41,193 bases of DNA from Bacilli bacterium (GTDB taxonomy: Bacteria; Bacillota_I; Bacilli_A; Izemoplasmatales; Hujiaoplasmataceae). The position numbers were made by a program, and so were the translations under genes. The notes beneath the pieces were generated by a model. It was not told the origin of the DNA, did not search any database, and worked only from the letters and a program-made list of their open reading frames with translations. The stretch's first letter is position 1, and each line of letters starts with the position of its first letter. The stretch is taken from positions 1 to 41,193 of the forward strand of contig JAFGQH010000037.1 in NCBI GenBank assembly GCA_016935815.1, read 5' to 3'. This document shows positions 23,121-31,418 of this stretch, piece after piece.

Positions 23121-23690
23121 ATGAAACTATCCATTCAACCATTGACCATTCATAACCAAAACGATTTTTTCAGTTTATTTGATGATGATACATTTTCTCA
23201 TCAAATGGATTGGAAGAAATGTTATTGCATTTCCTATCATACCACTTGTTCGGCGCAAGAATGGAATCAAAGGACAGACAAGGATAACTTGGAAGAAGCG
23301 ATTCGATTGATTCGAGAAGGAGGTCTGCACGGCTTGTTGGCATATGACGAGGATCAATGTATCGCTTGGCTCAATGTTAACGATGCACGTTCTTACTCAA
23401 GAGTCCAGGATGAACTCGACAAACGGTTTCTAGATGGAAAAACTGCAATGGCGACCTGCTTTATAATCAAACCAACACATCGGGGTCAACATGTCGCATC
23501 CGGGTTGCTGGAATACGCAGTCGATTATTGTAAGGAGTTGGGTTATAAAACACTGATATCGATTCAGTATGTGAATCCCTCACACGTGCACAACTTCAGC
23601 GGACCGCCGAAGATGTATTTGGATAGAGGATTTCAAGAATACATCGATGCATCAGAAACTGCATATGTAGTGAAAGATATATCGAATTAG
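23121..23690 (+). CDS. GNAT-family N-acetyltransferase
   Basis: A 189-residue acetyltransferase. ATG 23121 has AAAGAGG 8 bases upstream; TTG 23115 also fits the frame. The acetyl-CoA-binding motif is ATCFIIKPTHRGQHVASGLLEYAVDYCKELGYKTL, with Arg-Gly-Gln-His-Val-Ala as the pyrophosphate loop, and the C-terminal strand MYLDRGFQEY is typical of the fold. The N-terminal part is Cys-rich (KKCYCISYHTTC), as in small bacterial GNATs that act on unknown substrates. The gene lies 68 bases ahead of the malic enzyme with no terminator between, but that is probably not a functional link. Confidence 0.82.
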   Translation: MKLSIQPLTIHNQNDFFSLFDDDTFSHQMDWKKCYCISYHTTCSAQEWNQRTDKDNLEEAIRLIREGGLHGLLAYDEDQCIAWLNVNDARSYSRVQDELDKRFLDGKTAMATCFIIKPTHRGQHVASGLLEYAVDYCKELGYKTLISIQYVNPSHVHNFSGPPKMYLDRGFQEYIDASETAYVVKDISN

Positions 23691-23757
23691 GGTTTTATTT
23701 GCATCAACAATGTGAATGACAGTCGCTCCAAAGACATTGTGAAAGAGGAAGAATAGA

Positions 23758-24918
23758 ATGAATTTCATGGAAAAATCAATCCGTCTTCATGAAGAACTCA
23801 ATGGGAAAATCGAGATCAGAAGTAAGATGGAGATCAAAACCAAACAGGACTTGTCTTTGCTTTATACTCCGGGAGTCGCATACAGCAGTCTTGCAATCAA
23901 GGATGATCCGAATCAAGTATATAAGTTGACCGGAAAAAACAATATGGTCGCAGTCATCAGCGACGGAAGTGCTGTTCTAGGTCTTGGAAATATCGGGCCT
24001 TTGGCTGCAATACCAGTCATGGAAGGCAAGTGTGCCATTTTCAAGGAATTTGCCGGAGTCAATGCAATACCGATTGTATTGGATACTCAGGATGTGAATG
24101 AAATCATCAATACGATTACACATATCGCTCCATCATTTGGAGGAATCAATCTAGAGGATATCAGCGCTCCAAGATGTTTTGAAATTGAAACAAGACTAAA
24201 GGGAATCCTTGATATCCCGGTGTTTCACGATGATCAGCACGGAACAGCTATTGCTTGTGGAGCGGCTTTGATCAACGCTCTAAAGCTTGTAAAGAAAGAC
24301 TTGGAAAAAGTACAAATCGTCATCAACGGAGCGGGAAGTGCAGGATGCGCTATCACGAATTTTCTCCTCAAACTAGGAGCTAAAAATCTGATGGTATGCG
24401 ATAAAATGGGGTCTTTGAGAAGCAATGATAAGAGTTTGAATCCATATCAGACGAAATTAGCCAGTTTAACTAACTTTGACAACAAGAAAGAAACTCTTCA
24501 GGAAGCAATGATAGGTGCTGATGTATTCATTGGAGTCAGTACAGGACATATTGTCAGCAAATCAATGGTCCGGTCGATGAACAAAGACGCGATTGTATTT
24601 GCGATGGCAAATCCGACCCCAGAGATCAATCAAGAGGATGCAATCAGTGGAGGTGCCAGAATCTATGGTGCAGGATTATCCAACGTACCGAACCAAATCA
24701 ACAACGCACTGGTATTTCCGGGGATATTCAAAGGCGCTCTAGAGGCAAGAGTAAAAGATATCACACCAGAGATTGAAGTTGCCGTATGCAAGGCGATCAG
24801 TGAGATCATCCCGGAAAAAGACCTGAGAGAAGATTATATTATTCCTAGCGTGTTTGATGAACGGGTCAGTCAACAGATTGTACAAACAATCATTAAGGAT
24901 TTCGGTCAGAAAAAATAA
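23758..24918 (+). CDS. malic enzyme (malate dehydrogenase, oxaloacetate-decarboxylating)
   Basis: A 386-residue short-type malic enzyme that converts malate to pyruvate and CO2 while reducing NAD(P)+. Motifs in order: LLYTPGVA with the proton-donor Tyr, [24 protein letters not shown] with the catalytic Lys, [12 protein letters not shown] for the metal, FHDDQHGTA, and a Rossmann GAGSAG. The usual TGRSDxPNQ reads AGLSNVPNQ, which loses the Arg and the Asp. Gly-x-Gly-x-x-Gly spacing cannot tell NAD from NADP with confidence. Two start codons are possible, ATG 23758 or 23767, after AAAGAGGAAG. It would feed pyruvate into central metabolism; terminator at 24926. Confidence 0.93.
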   Translation: MNFMEKSIRLHEELNGKIEIRSKMEIKTKQDLSLLYTPGVAYSSLAIKDDPNQVYKLTGKNNMVAVISDGSAVLGLGNIGPLAAIPVMEGKCAIFKEFAGVNAIPIVLDTQDVNEIINTITHIAPSFGGINLEDISAPRCFEIETRLKGILDIPVFHDDQHGTAIACGAALINALKLVKKDLEKVQIVINGAGSAGCAITNFLLKLGAKNLMVCDKMGSLRSNDKSLNPYQTKLASLTNFDNKKETLQEAMIGADVFIGVSTGHIVSKSMVRSMNKDAIVFAMANPTPEINQEDAISGGARIYGAGLSNVPNQINNALVFPGIFKGALEARVKDITPEIEVAVCKAISEIIPEKDLREDYIIPSVFDERVSQQIVQTIIKDFGQKK

Positions 24919-24925
24919 GCAAATG

Positions 24926-24952
24926 AAAAGCCCTTTTGAAGGGTCTTTTTTA
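24926..24952 (+). terminator. terminator after malic enzyme
   Basis: AAAAGCCCTT, TTG and AAGGGTCTTTTT give a stem with one mismatch and a T run. Confidence 0.75.
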
Positions 24953-25092
24953 AAGATTTAAAATCACAATCAATTGAAACCTGTAAAATGAGCCGAATTT
25001 ACAGTTTTATAGCACGAATTTGATGGACTTAATATGATTTTTTTTCCATTCGCGATATAATGGTTTCTAGAGAAAGATTGGGAGGATAGAAA

Positions 25093-25848
25093 ATGAATGA
25101 GAAACAGAGGTTGTTTTGGAAAAATGCTGTTCCAGCATTGATTTTGGTAATCGCTATTTGTTTATTAGAGTTTTTGTTATCGTTGTTGGCAAAAGGATCA
25201 ACCACATTCGTCTTTTGGGGAGATTCCCTCAATCAACCTATGGCGGATTTGGGGAATAATGCGATTCGTGATACCAGCAATTTCAATTGGACTTTCATTG
25301 CTTTGTTTGCGATTGTCGTCTATATTTTGTTCTCAGAACTCAAAAACAAAAACTACAAAGGAGTCTCTGCAGCGCTGGCTTTATATGGAGTGCATTGGCT
25401 CTACGAGATTGCGAATGCCATCATTCAATCGACAACCGGATATGCACTTTGGACGGTTTCACCAGAAAGTACATCGTTCATCATTTTGGTCGGTGTGAGT
25501 TGGGAATTGTCCATGATGTTTGCCATCGCTGGACTAGCGATGTCGAAACTATTGCCGGAAGATCCAAAACAGAAAATCCTTGGCATCAATAATCGTATCT
25601 TGTTTGCGATAATGAATGCAGCATTCTTCAGTATTTTCGAAATTTTCTTGGCAGGGACACCGGCATTCATTTGGACGTATTCTTGGTGGGGAGCTATCCC
25701 GGTATTCGTCACAACTTATATTCCATTCTTCTTGGCGGCTTTCCTGATATACGATGCAAAGACAAAAACAAAAATACGATTTCTAAGTATTGTATGGGGA
25801 CTTGTATTATTGTTGCTGATGACATTGATACCGCTTGGTGTCATCTAA
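25093..25848 (+). CDS. multi-pass membrane protein of unknown function
   Basis: A 251-residue integral membrane protein, start ATG 25093 after GGGAGG. About seven hydrophobic helices are visible, at residues roughly 12-34, 65-82, 90-110, 130-152, 165-190, 195-218 and 225-248. The loop after the first helix is FVFWGDSLNQPMADLGNN, and conserved-looking aromatic stretches include YGVHWLYEIANAI and IWTYSWWGAIPVF. I do not recognise the family. Trp and Tyr pairs in the membrane region suggest an enzyme or carrier rather than a pore, but this is weak. TATAAT at about 25055 may be its promoter. Confidence 0.7.
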   Translation: MNEKQRLFWKNAVPALILVIAICLLEFLLSLLAKGSTTFVFWGDSLNQPMADLGNNAIRDTSNFNWTFIALFAIVVYILFSELKNKNYKGVSAALALYGVHWLYEIANAIIQSTTGYALWTVSPESTSFIILVGVSWELSMMFAIAGLAMSKLLPEDPKQKILGINNRILFAIMNAAFFSIFEIFLAGTPAFIWTYSWWGAIPVFVTTYIPFFLAAFLIYDAKTKTKIRFLSIVWGLVLLLLMTLIPLGVI

Positions 25849-25875
25849 CAAATAAAACAGAGTATCAAGGGTAAG

Positions 25876-25904
25876 GGTTATTTCCTGAGGGAGGTAACCT
25901 TTTT
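25876..25904 (+). terminator. terminator after the membrane protein gene
   Basis: GGTTATTTCC, TGAG and GGAGGTAACC form a 10-bp stem with two G-T pairs, followed by five Ts. Confidence 0.7.
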
Positions 25905-26003
25905 ATGATGTCCTTATGCTTGGGATGTCTTTGCTGAAATGTCATTGTTCTTGAAATGCACATGTAATAATCCATCATTTCATTTGGGAGGGATTTCAAT
26001 TGG

Positions 26004-26012
26004 TGCTATAAT
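26004..26012 (+). promoter_or_regulatory. extended -10 promoter of the DUF1801 gene pair
   Basis: TGC-TATAAT at 26004-26012, 37 bases before ATG 26050. Confidence 0.5.
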
Positions 26013-26049
26013 GTGTTCGTAATAATCTAGAAAGTAGAGATGTAATCAA

Positions 26050-26418
26050 ATGCAAGTGTTTCAAACATATCTGAACAAGATTGACTCTCCAGAAAAACGA
26101 GGTAAACTGGACGAAATCCTAACCTGGATTCAGAATCGTTATCCTGACTTGGAACCAGTTATCAAGTGGAATCAGCCGATGTTTTTGCAAAATGGAATAT
26201 TCATTATCGGTTTCAGCATTTCGAAAAACCATATCTCAGTTTCTCCAGAGCCATACGGAATCAATCTTTTCACCGATTCCATAAAACAAAGCGGATACAC
26301 TCACACTAGCAATCTTTTCCGTATTCTTTGGACACAAGAAGTGAATTATGATCTCTTTGATGAGTTGATTCAATTCAAAATCAAAGACAAATATGGATGC
26401 AAGTCTTTTTGGAAGTAG
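26050..26418 (+). CDS. DUF1801-family small protein
   Basis: A 122-residue soluble protein of the DUF1801 type (B. subtilis YdhG-like; the structurally similar Fra protein is an iron chaperone). The family pattern appears as ILTWIQNRYPDLEPVIKWNQPMFLQNGIFIIGFSISKNHISVSPEP, with the strand pair around IKWNQPMF that is typical. Function in bacteria is not established, so a metal or small-molecule role is inference. It is followed after 12 bases by a second protein with the same N-terminal fold, so the two form one unit under the promoter at 26004. Confidence 0.75.
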   Translation: MQVFQTYLNKIDSPEKRGKLDEILTWIQNRYPDLEPVIKWNQPMFLQNGIFIIGFSISKNHISVSPEPYGINLFTDSIKQSGYTHTSNLFRILWTQEVNYDLFDELIQFKIKDKYGCKSFWK

Positions 26419-26430
26419 AGAACAATAAGC

Positions 26431-27012
26431 ATGAATGAAAAAATCGAACAATTCTTTTCGAAACCGAGCACAAGAAAAGAAGAATTGGCATTTCTAAGAC
26501 AAATTCTGAATTCTTTTGAGCTCAAGGAAGAATGGAAATGGGGAAAACCTTGTTATACGAGAAATCAAAACAATGTCGTATTGATCCAGGATTTCAAGAG
26601 TTATCTGGCTCTGATGTTCTTCAAAGGAACATTGATGGCAGATAAGGAGAATCTTTTAGTCAGACCTGGTGAAAACTCCAACATCGCAAGACAGATGCAC
26701 TTTGAAGATCTGGATGATATCAAAGAAAAGAAAGTTATTTTGGAGAAATATATCGAAGAGGCAATCAGGATCGAGGAACAAGGTTTGAAAATCCAAGTGG
26801 ATCGAAAAGAGATTGTTATTCCCCAAGAACTGGAAGCTTTTTTTGGAGAGGTTCCAAAATTGAGAGAATCATTCGATTCGTTGACCCCGGGAAGACAAAG
26901 AGCGTATCTGATGTTTTTTGCGTCTGCCAAACAAGTTGCAACACGAATCAATCGCATTCAAAAATACATCCCAAACATCTTGGCTGGCAAAGGGATGAAT
27001 GATCCCTACTAA
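26431..27012 (+). CDS. YdeI-like protein (DUF1801 + OmdA-type C-terminus)
   Basis: A 193-residue protein related to B. subtilis YdeI. Residues 1-115 repeat the DUF1801 fold of the previous gene (ELKEEWKWGKPCYTRNQNNVVLIQDFKSYLALMFFKG). The last ~60 residues, LTPGRQRAYLMFFASAKQVATRINRIQKYIPNI, match the YdeI/OmpD-associated (OmdA) C-terminal helix bundle. The name comes from a bacteriocin-protection link in Enterobacteria that may not apply here. Role unknown. It lies 12 bases after the small DUF1801 gene and ends the unit, with a terminator at 27038. Confidence 0.8.
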   Translation: MNEKIEQFFSKPSTRKEELAFLRQILNSFELKEEWKWGKPCYTRNQNNVVLIQDFKSYLALMFFKGTLMADKENLLVRPGENSNIARQMHFEDLDDIKEKKVILEKYIEEAIRIEEQGLKIQVDRKEIVIPQELEAFFGEVPKLRESFDSLTPGRQRAYLMFFASAKQVATRINRIQKYIPNILAGKGMNDPY

Positions 27013-27037
27013 AGCAAAATGAAATATGATTTTCATG

Positions 27038-27063
27038 GAACGCAGAAAATGCGTTCTTTTTTT
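27038..27063 (+). terminator. terminator after the DUF1801 pair
   Basis: GAACGCA, GAAAA and TGCGTTC form a 7-bp stem followed by seven Ts. Confidence 0.78.
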
Positions 27064-27228
27064 AATTTTTACTTATTATATATATAAAAGAAAGTTTATA
27101 GAATAGTATAAAAAAGTAAGAAATTTTACATATTTCCGATTTTTTTTACAAAAATAGCGTTTTCATCGCTCGTTTACAGTGTTTTATCGGATTTTCTATT
27201 GTCAGAAAGCAACAAAAGGAGTAAAATA

Positions 27229-27291
27229 ATGAAATTAAGTCTTGAGGAGGCATTACCCGATGGATTCGAAGTTAATGAGCTATGTGATTAA
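27229..27291 (+). CDS. small leader ORF overlapping the oppB start
   Basis: A 20-codon frame, MKLSLEEALPDGFEVNELCD then TAA, starts 7 bases after a strong AAAAGGAG (27214-27221). That is a better ribosome site than most genes here. It runs into oppB in another frame: the ribosome site for oppB (GAGGAGG, 27244-27250) lies inside it and its stop is 31 bases past ATG 27260. This arrangement would couple translation of oppB to the leader or make oppB sensitive to how the leader is translated. Ordinary chance cannot be excluded for so short a frame. Confidence 0.5.
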   Translation: MKLSLEEALPDGFEVNELCD

Positions 27292-28186
27292 GAGAATACT
27301 GCTGACAATTGTCACAATCTGGTTGGTTATTACGATCACCTTTTTTGTAATGAATATGATCCCTGGTGGACCGTTTCTAAGTGAAAAGGCAATTACTCAG
27401 GAAGTACAAGATGTATTGAACGCCAAGTATGGCCTGGACAAACCGTTGTTCATCCAATATGTCAATTATCTTAAGAATCTGCTTCAATTCGATTTTGGAC
27501 CATCGATTAAATTGCGAGGCAGAGAAGTTGTAGATGTGATTTTGGAAGGCTTTAAAGTATCCGGTAAAATTGGTTTGATGGCTGCCGGTATCGCTATGGT
27601 TCTTGGTGTTTCGTTTGGATCAATTGCCGCAATCAACCGTAATAAACTGATTGACAACACTATCATGGTTTCCACAACAGCCTTTGTTGCGATGCCGTCG
27701 TTTGTCATTGGTTCATTCCTTCTGTTGGCATTCTGTGTCTATTGGCAAATTCTTCCATCGGTAGGTAGTGAGCCGGGAGGATTGATCTTGCCGGTCATCG
27801 CTTTGGCTTTGTATCCTACTGCATATATAACCCGTCTAACACGATCGAGCATGCTCGATGTGTTGCAACAGGATTATATTCGAACTGCAAATGCAAAAGG
27901 TGTTTCCTATGTCTTAATGATTTACAAACATGCTTTGAAGAATGCTTTGATTCCGGTCATTACCTATGCTGGACCGATGATCGCCTACATCCTGACAGGA
28001 AGTTTGGTTGTAGAGAAGATATTCTCTGTTCCTGGACTGGGTCGTCAATTCATCAATAGCATTACCAATCGAGATTATCCACTGATTATGGGAACAACGA
28101 TTTTCTTGGCAACTTTGGTTGTCTTGATGAATCTTGTCTCAGACTTAATGTATAAAGTTGTTGATCCTCGTATCGACTTCAGTTGA
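27260..28186 (+). CDS. oppB: oligopeptide ABC transporter permease OppB
   Basis: A 308-residue permease. ATG 27260 is 9 bases after GAGGAGG; the TTG at 27242 is less likely. Six helices are visible, with the first at VIKRILLTIVTIWLVITITFFVMN and family marks MIPGGPF, YGLDKPLFIQYVNYL and the coupling motif AKGVSYVLMIYKHALKNALIPVIT. It pairs with OppC in the membrane as the peptide channel. It is the first main gene of oppBCDF-oppA and is preceded by the small leader ORF. Confidence 0.93.
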   Translation: MDSKLMSYVIKRILLTIVTIWLVITITFFVMNMIPGGPFLSEKAITQEVQDVLNAKYGLDKPLFIQYVNYLKNLLQFDFGPSIKLRGREVVDVILEGFKVSGKIGLMAAGIAMVLGVSFGSIAAINRNKLIDNTIMVSTTAFVAMPSFVIGSFLLLAFCVYWQILPSVGSEPGGLILPVIALALYPTAYITRLTRSSMLDVLQQDYIRTANAKGVSYVLMIYKHALKNALIPVITYAGPMIAYILTGSLVVEKIFSVPGLGRQFINSITNRDYPLIMGTTIFLATLVVLMNLVSDLMYKVVDPRIDFS

Positions 28187-28212
28187 TGACGTAACAGGAA
28201 GAGGAATAACAA

Positions 28213-29304
28213 ATGGCAGATAAAAAATTAGAAAAGAAAGTAAAATTATATACCAAACCGTTTTCCTTCCATATCAACGTGGAAAGTTTCATTCCGGCGA
28301 CTGAGGAAGAAAAACGACAACAGATAATGTTAAGAGAAAGCACCAGTTTCTGGAAAGACGGTTTTCGTCGCCTGTGGAAAAACAAAGTCGCAATGACTTG
28401 TGTGTTTATCCTTTCAATCATCATTCTTTCCATTATCATCATTCCTATGGTTTGGCCATACACATACGATGATCAACTGGGAGTCTCACAAGGACTGCCT
28501 GTGGACTCTTCTTACAGTAATCTTCGCCCATTCGAGTATGGAGAAACGGAACAGGAATTGATCGCATCTGGAGAATCTGTGTTCCCTCACATTTTTGGAA
28601 CTGATTCTGCAGGGAGAGATTATTTCATTCGTGTCATCTTTGGAACAAGAGTATCCTTATCTGTTGGTCTGTTTGCAAGTTTGCTCGTCCTGATAATCGG
28701 TACAATCTATGGATCGATCGCAGGATATGTCGGAGGAAAAGTCGACTTGTTCATGATGCGAATCGTGGATATCATCTATTCCTTGCCGGATCTACTCGTC
28801 ATTATCTTATTGTCAGTGGTGTTCAATCAGTTGTTCAAGGATGCCTTATCCGGTACCATATTTGCGAGTCTCGGCGCGAACATGATCAGTATCTTTATCG
28901 TGTTCGGTCTGCTGTACTGGGTAGGTATGGCGAGACTCATACGTGGACAAATCCTGAGTTTGAAAGAACAAGACTATGTGTTGGCGGCCCGTTCTATTGG
29001 TGCTTCTCATAGTAGAATCATTCGCAAGCATTTGTTACCAAATTCGATCTCTGTCATTATCATCTCAACCGCATTGCAAATCCCAAGCGCTATCTTCACA
29101 GAAAGCTTCCTGAGTTTCATCGGTTTGGGAGTTGCCGCACCGATGCCTTCGCTTGGATCACTTGCAAGTTTGGCACTGAGTGGAGTATTCAGCTATGCAT
29201 ACAGATTAATCATTCCGGCGCTGTTCATCAGCTTCATTGTATTGTCGCTCAATTTATTGGGTGACGGCTTACGAGATGCTTTTGACCCGAAGATGAAAGC
29301 GTAG
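28213..29304 (+). CDS. oppC: oligopeptide ABC transporter permease OppC
   Basis: A 363-residue permease, about 50 longer than usual because of a charged N-terminal cytoplasmic extension (KKLEKKVKLYTKPF..TEEEKRQQ) ahead of SFWKDGFRRLWKNKVA. The rest is standard: FGTDSAGRDYFIRVIFGTRVSLSVG, coupling motif LAARSIGASHSRIIRKHLLPNSI, and a C-terminal LLGDGLRDAFDPKMK. It starts 26 bases after oppB with GGAAGAGG and forms the second half of the channel. Confidence 0.94.
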   Translation: MADKKLEKKVKLYTKPFSFHINVESFIPATEEEKRQQIMLRESTSFWKDGFRRLWKNKVAMTCVFILSIIILSIIIIPMVWPYTYDDQLGVSQGLPVDSSYSNLRPFEYGETEQELIASGESVFPHIFGTDSAGRDYFIRVIFGTRVSLSVGLFASLLVLIIGTIYGSIAGYVGGKVDLFMMRIVDIIYSLPDLLVIILLSVVFNQLFKDALSGTIFASLGANMISIFIVFGLLYWVGMARLIRGQILSLKEQDYVLAARSIGASHSRIIRKHLLPNSISVIIISTALQIPSAIFTESFLSFIGLGVAAPMPSLGSLASLALSGVFSYAYRLIIPALFISFIVLSLNLLGDGLRDAFDPKMKA

Positions 29305-29312
29305 GTGATGAT

Positions 29313-30365
29313 ATGAGTTTATTAGAAGTTAGAGATTTACGTACATCATTCTTCACTGCATCCGGAGAAGTGAAAGCAGTCGATGGAATCTCATTTGAAT
29401 TAGATAAAGGAAAAGTATTGGGAATTGTTGGAGAATCCGGAAGTGGAAAAAGCGTAACTGCTTATTCCATTATGCAAATTTTATCCCACCCAGGTAAAAT
29501 CGTTGGTGGCAGTATCAAGCTGGACGGCGAAGAATTGGTCGGCGCCGATCGTAGAACGCTTCGCAATATGCGCGGTAGTAAAATCAGCATGATATTCCAA
29601 GATCCAATGACGAGCTTAAATCCGGTCTTCACGATCGGAAACCAATTGACTGAAGCCATTTTGCTACATACCGATAGAACCAGGAAACAAGCGATTGAAC
29701 GAGCGATCGAAATGATTAAGCTCGTCGGTATCAATGATCCCGAAAAACGTTTGAAACAATATCCACATGAATTGTCTGGTGGTATGAGACAGCGTATCAT
29801 GATCGCAATGGCATTAGCTTGCGAACCGGATATTCTGATTGCCGATGAACCAACTACTGCACTGGATGTGACCATCCAAGCACAAATTCTGGAACTCATG
29901 CAGAAATTGCAAGCAGAACTTGGAATGGCAATCATCATGGTAACTCACGATTTAGGTGTTATCGTAACAATGTGTGACGAAGTGGTTGTTATGTATGCAG
30001 GAAAAGCATGCGAAAAAGGAACTGTAGATGAAATCTTCTACGATCCGAAACACGAATATACCAAAGGCTTGTTGCGATCCATTCCTTATGGATCCAAAGA
30101 AGAAGGAAGGTTGATTCCAATCACCGGATCTCCTGTTGATATGTTGAATATGCCGCAAGGTTGTGCATTTGCTCCGAGATGTGACAAAGCCATGAAAATC
30201 TGTTTGAAAGAAAAATGCGACATCATTCCATTGACCAGATCTCATAGCGCAGCTTGCTGGGTCAATGTGAAAGTAGCAGTCGAAAATGGGGAGATCCTAC
30301 CAGACAGCGAATTGACTGAAAGTGAATTCCGCTCATTGGAAAGCGCAGGTGATCTCAATGGCTAA
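29313..30365 (+). CDS. oppD: oligopeptide ABC transporter ATPase OppD
   Basis: A 350-residue ATPase. Walker A GESGSGKS, signature LSGGMRQR, Walker B ILIADEPTTALD and switch VTHDLG are all intact. The C-terminus has the oligopeptide/dipeptide extension with the Cys pattern GCAFAPRCDKAMKICLKEKC, which in several Opp/Dpp ATPases is reported to hold a [4Fe-4S] cluster. It begins 8 bases after oppC and overlaps oppF by 8 bases. It supplies ATP hydrolysis for peptide import together with OppF. Confidence 0.94.
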   Translation: MSLLEVRDLRTSFFTASGEVKAVDGISFELDKGKVLGIVGESGSGKSVTAYSIMQILSHPGKIVGGSIKLDGEELVGADRRTLRNMRGSKISMIFQDPMTSLNPVFTIGNQLTEAILLHTDRTRKQAIERAIEMIKLVGINDPEKRLKQYPHELSGGMRQRIMIAMALACEPDILIADEPTTALDVTIQAQILELMQKLQAELGMAIIMVTHDLGVIVTMCDEVVVMYAGKACEKGTVDEIFYDPKHEYTKGLLRSIPYGSKEEGRLIPITGSPVDMLNMPQGCAFAPRCDKAMKICLKEKCDIIPLTRSHSAACWVNVKVAVENGEILPDSELTESEFRSLESAGDLNG

Positions 30366-31338
30366 GAAACAAAATAAAGATGTTTTGGTTGAAGTCATCA
30401 ATCTAAAAGAACATTTCGATATTCCGATGGGATTTTTGAAATCGAAGAAACTGAAAGCCGTAGACGGTATATCCTTCAAAATCTATAAAGGGGAGACTCT
30501 TGGTCTCGTCGGGGAGTCCGGCTGTGGGAAGACCACAGCGGGAAGAACTTTATTGCATCTTTATGAACCAACAGACGGTCAGATTTTCTTCAATGGAAAA
30601 CAAGTAGTGACCAAAGAAGAATTGGAAGATTTTCGTCAAAATGCATCTATGGTTTTCCAGGATCCATACTCCAGTCTCAATCCGAGAATGACAGTTGGAG
30701 ACATCATAGGAGAACCTTTGGATGTTCACAAACTTTACACAACTTTAGGAGAACGAGCTGCGAGAATCCAGGAATTGATGGAACTTGTCGGTTTATCTAG
30801 TGAACACGCTACTAGATACGCACACGAATTCAGTGGTGGACAGAGACAACGTGTGGGAATCGCAAGAGCACTTGCGGTCAGTCCGCAACTTATCGTCTGT
30901 GATGAACCGGTTTCAGCTTTGGATGTTTCCATCCAAGCTCAGATCATCAACATGTTTGAAGATCTTCAGAAGAAACTTGGACTCACATACCTGTTCATCG
31001 CCCATGATCTCTTGGTCGTACGACATATCAGCGATAAAATCGCTGTCATGTATTTGGGTAAGATTGTAGAAATGGCGGATAGTGAAGAAATTTTCAAAAA
31101 CCCATTGCACCCATATACAGAATCACTGATGTCTGCGGTTCCTTCACCGGATCCAGAGACAGCGAGAAAATCAAAACGTATCGTTTTGACAGGGGATGTC
31201 CCAAGTCCTTTGGATATCCCAAGCGGTTGTCCTTTTAGAACACGTTGTCCGAAAGCGTTCGACCGTTGTTCCCAAGATGTACCATATTTACGAGAAGTGG
31301 AACCGAATCATTTTGCTAGTTGCCACTTGTTGGATTAA
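30358..31338 (+). CDS. oppF: oligopeptide ABC transporter ATPase OppF
   Basis: A 326-residue ATPase. ATG 30358 has AGGTGAT upstream and lies inside the end of oppD; earlier codons in that frame belong to the oppD region. Walker A GESGCGKT, signature FSGGQRQR, Walker B LIVCDEPVSALD and switch AHDLL are canonical. The C-terminal extension again carries four cysteines (GCPFRTRC, DRCSQ and FASCH). It partners OppD under OppBC. The gap to oppA (80 bases) has no terminator. Confidence 0.94.
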   Translation: MAKKQNKDVLVEVINLKEHFDIPMGFLKSKKLKAVDGISFKIYKGETLGLVGESGCGKTTAGRTLLHLYEPTDGQIFFNGKQVVTKEELEDFRQNASMVFQDPYSSLNPRMTVGDIIGEPLDVHKLYTTLGERAARIQELMELVGLSSEHATRYAHEFSGGQRQRVGIARALAVSPQLIVCDEPVSALDVSIQAQIINMFEDLQKKLGLTYLFIAHDLLVVRHISDKIAVMYLGKIVEMADSEEIFKNPLHPYTESLMSAVPSPDPETARKSKRIVLTGDVPSPLDIPSGCPFRTRCPKAFDRCSQDVPYLREVEPNHFASCHLLD

Positions 31339-31418
31339 TGATTTATCAGTTTTGTATCATCGATATGAAACTTATAAATATAGAAACAAAATTATAATAT
31401 AAGGAGAGGAATATTATT

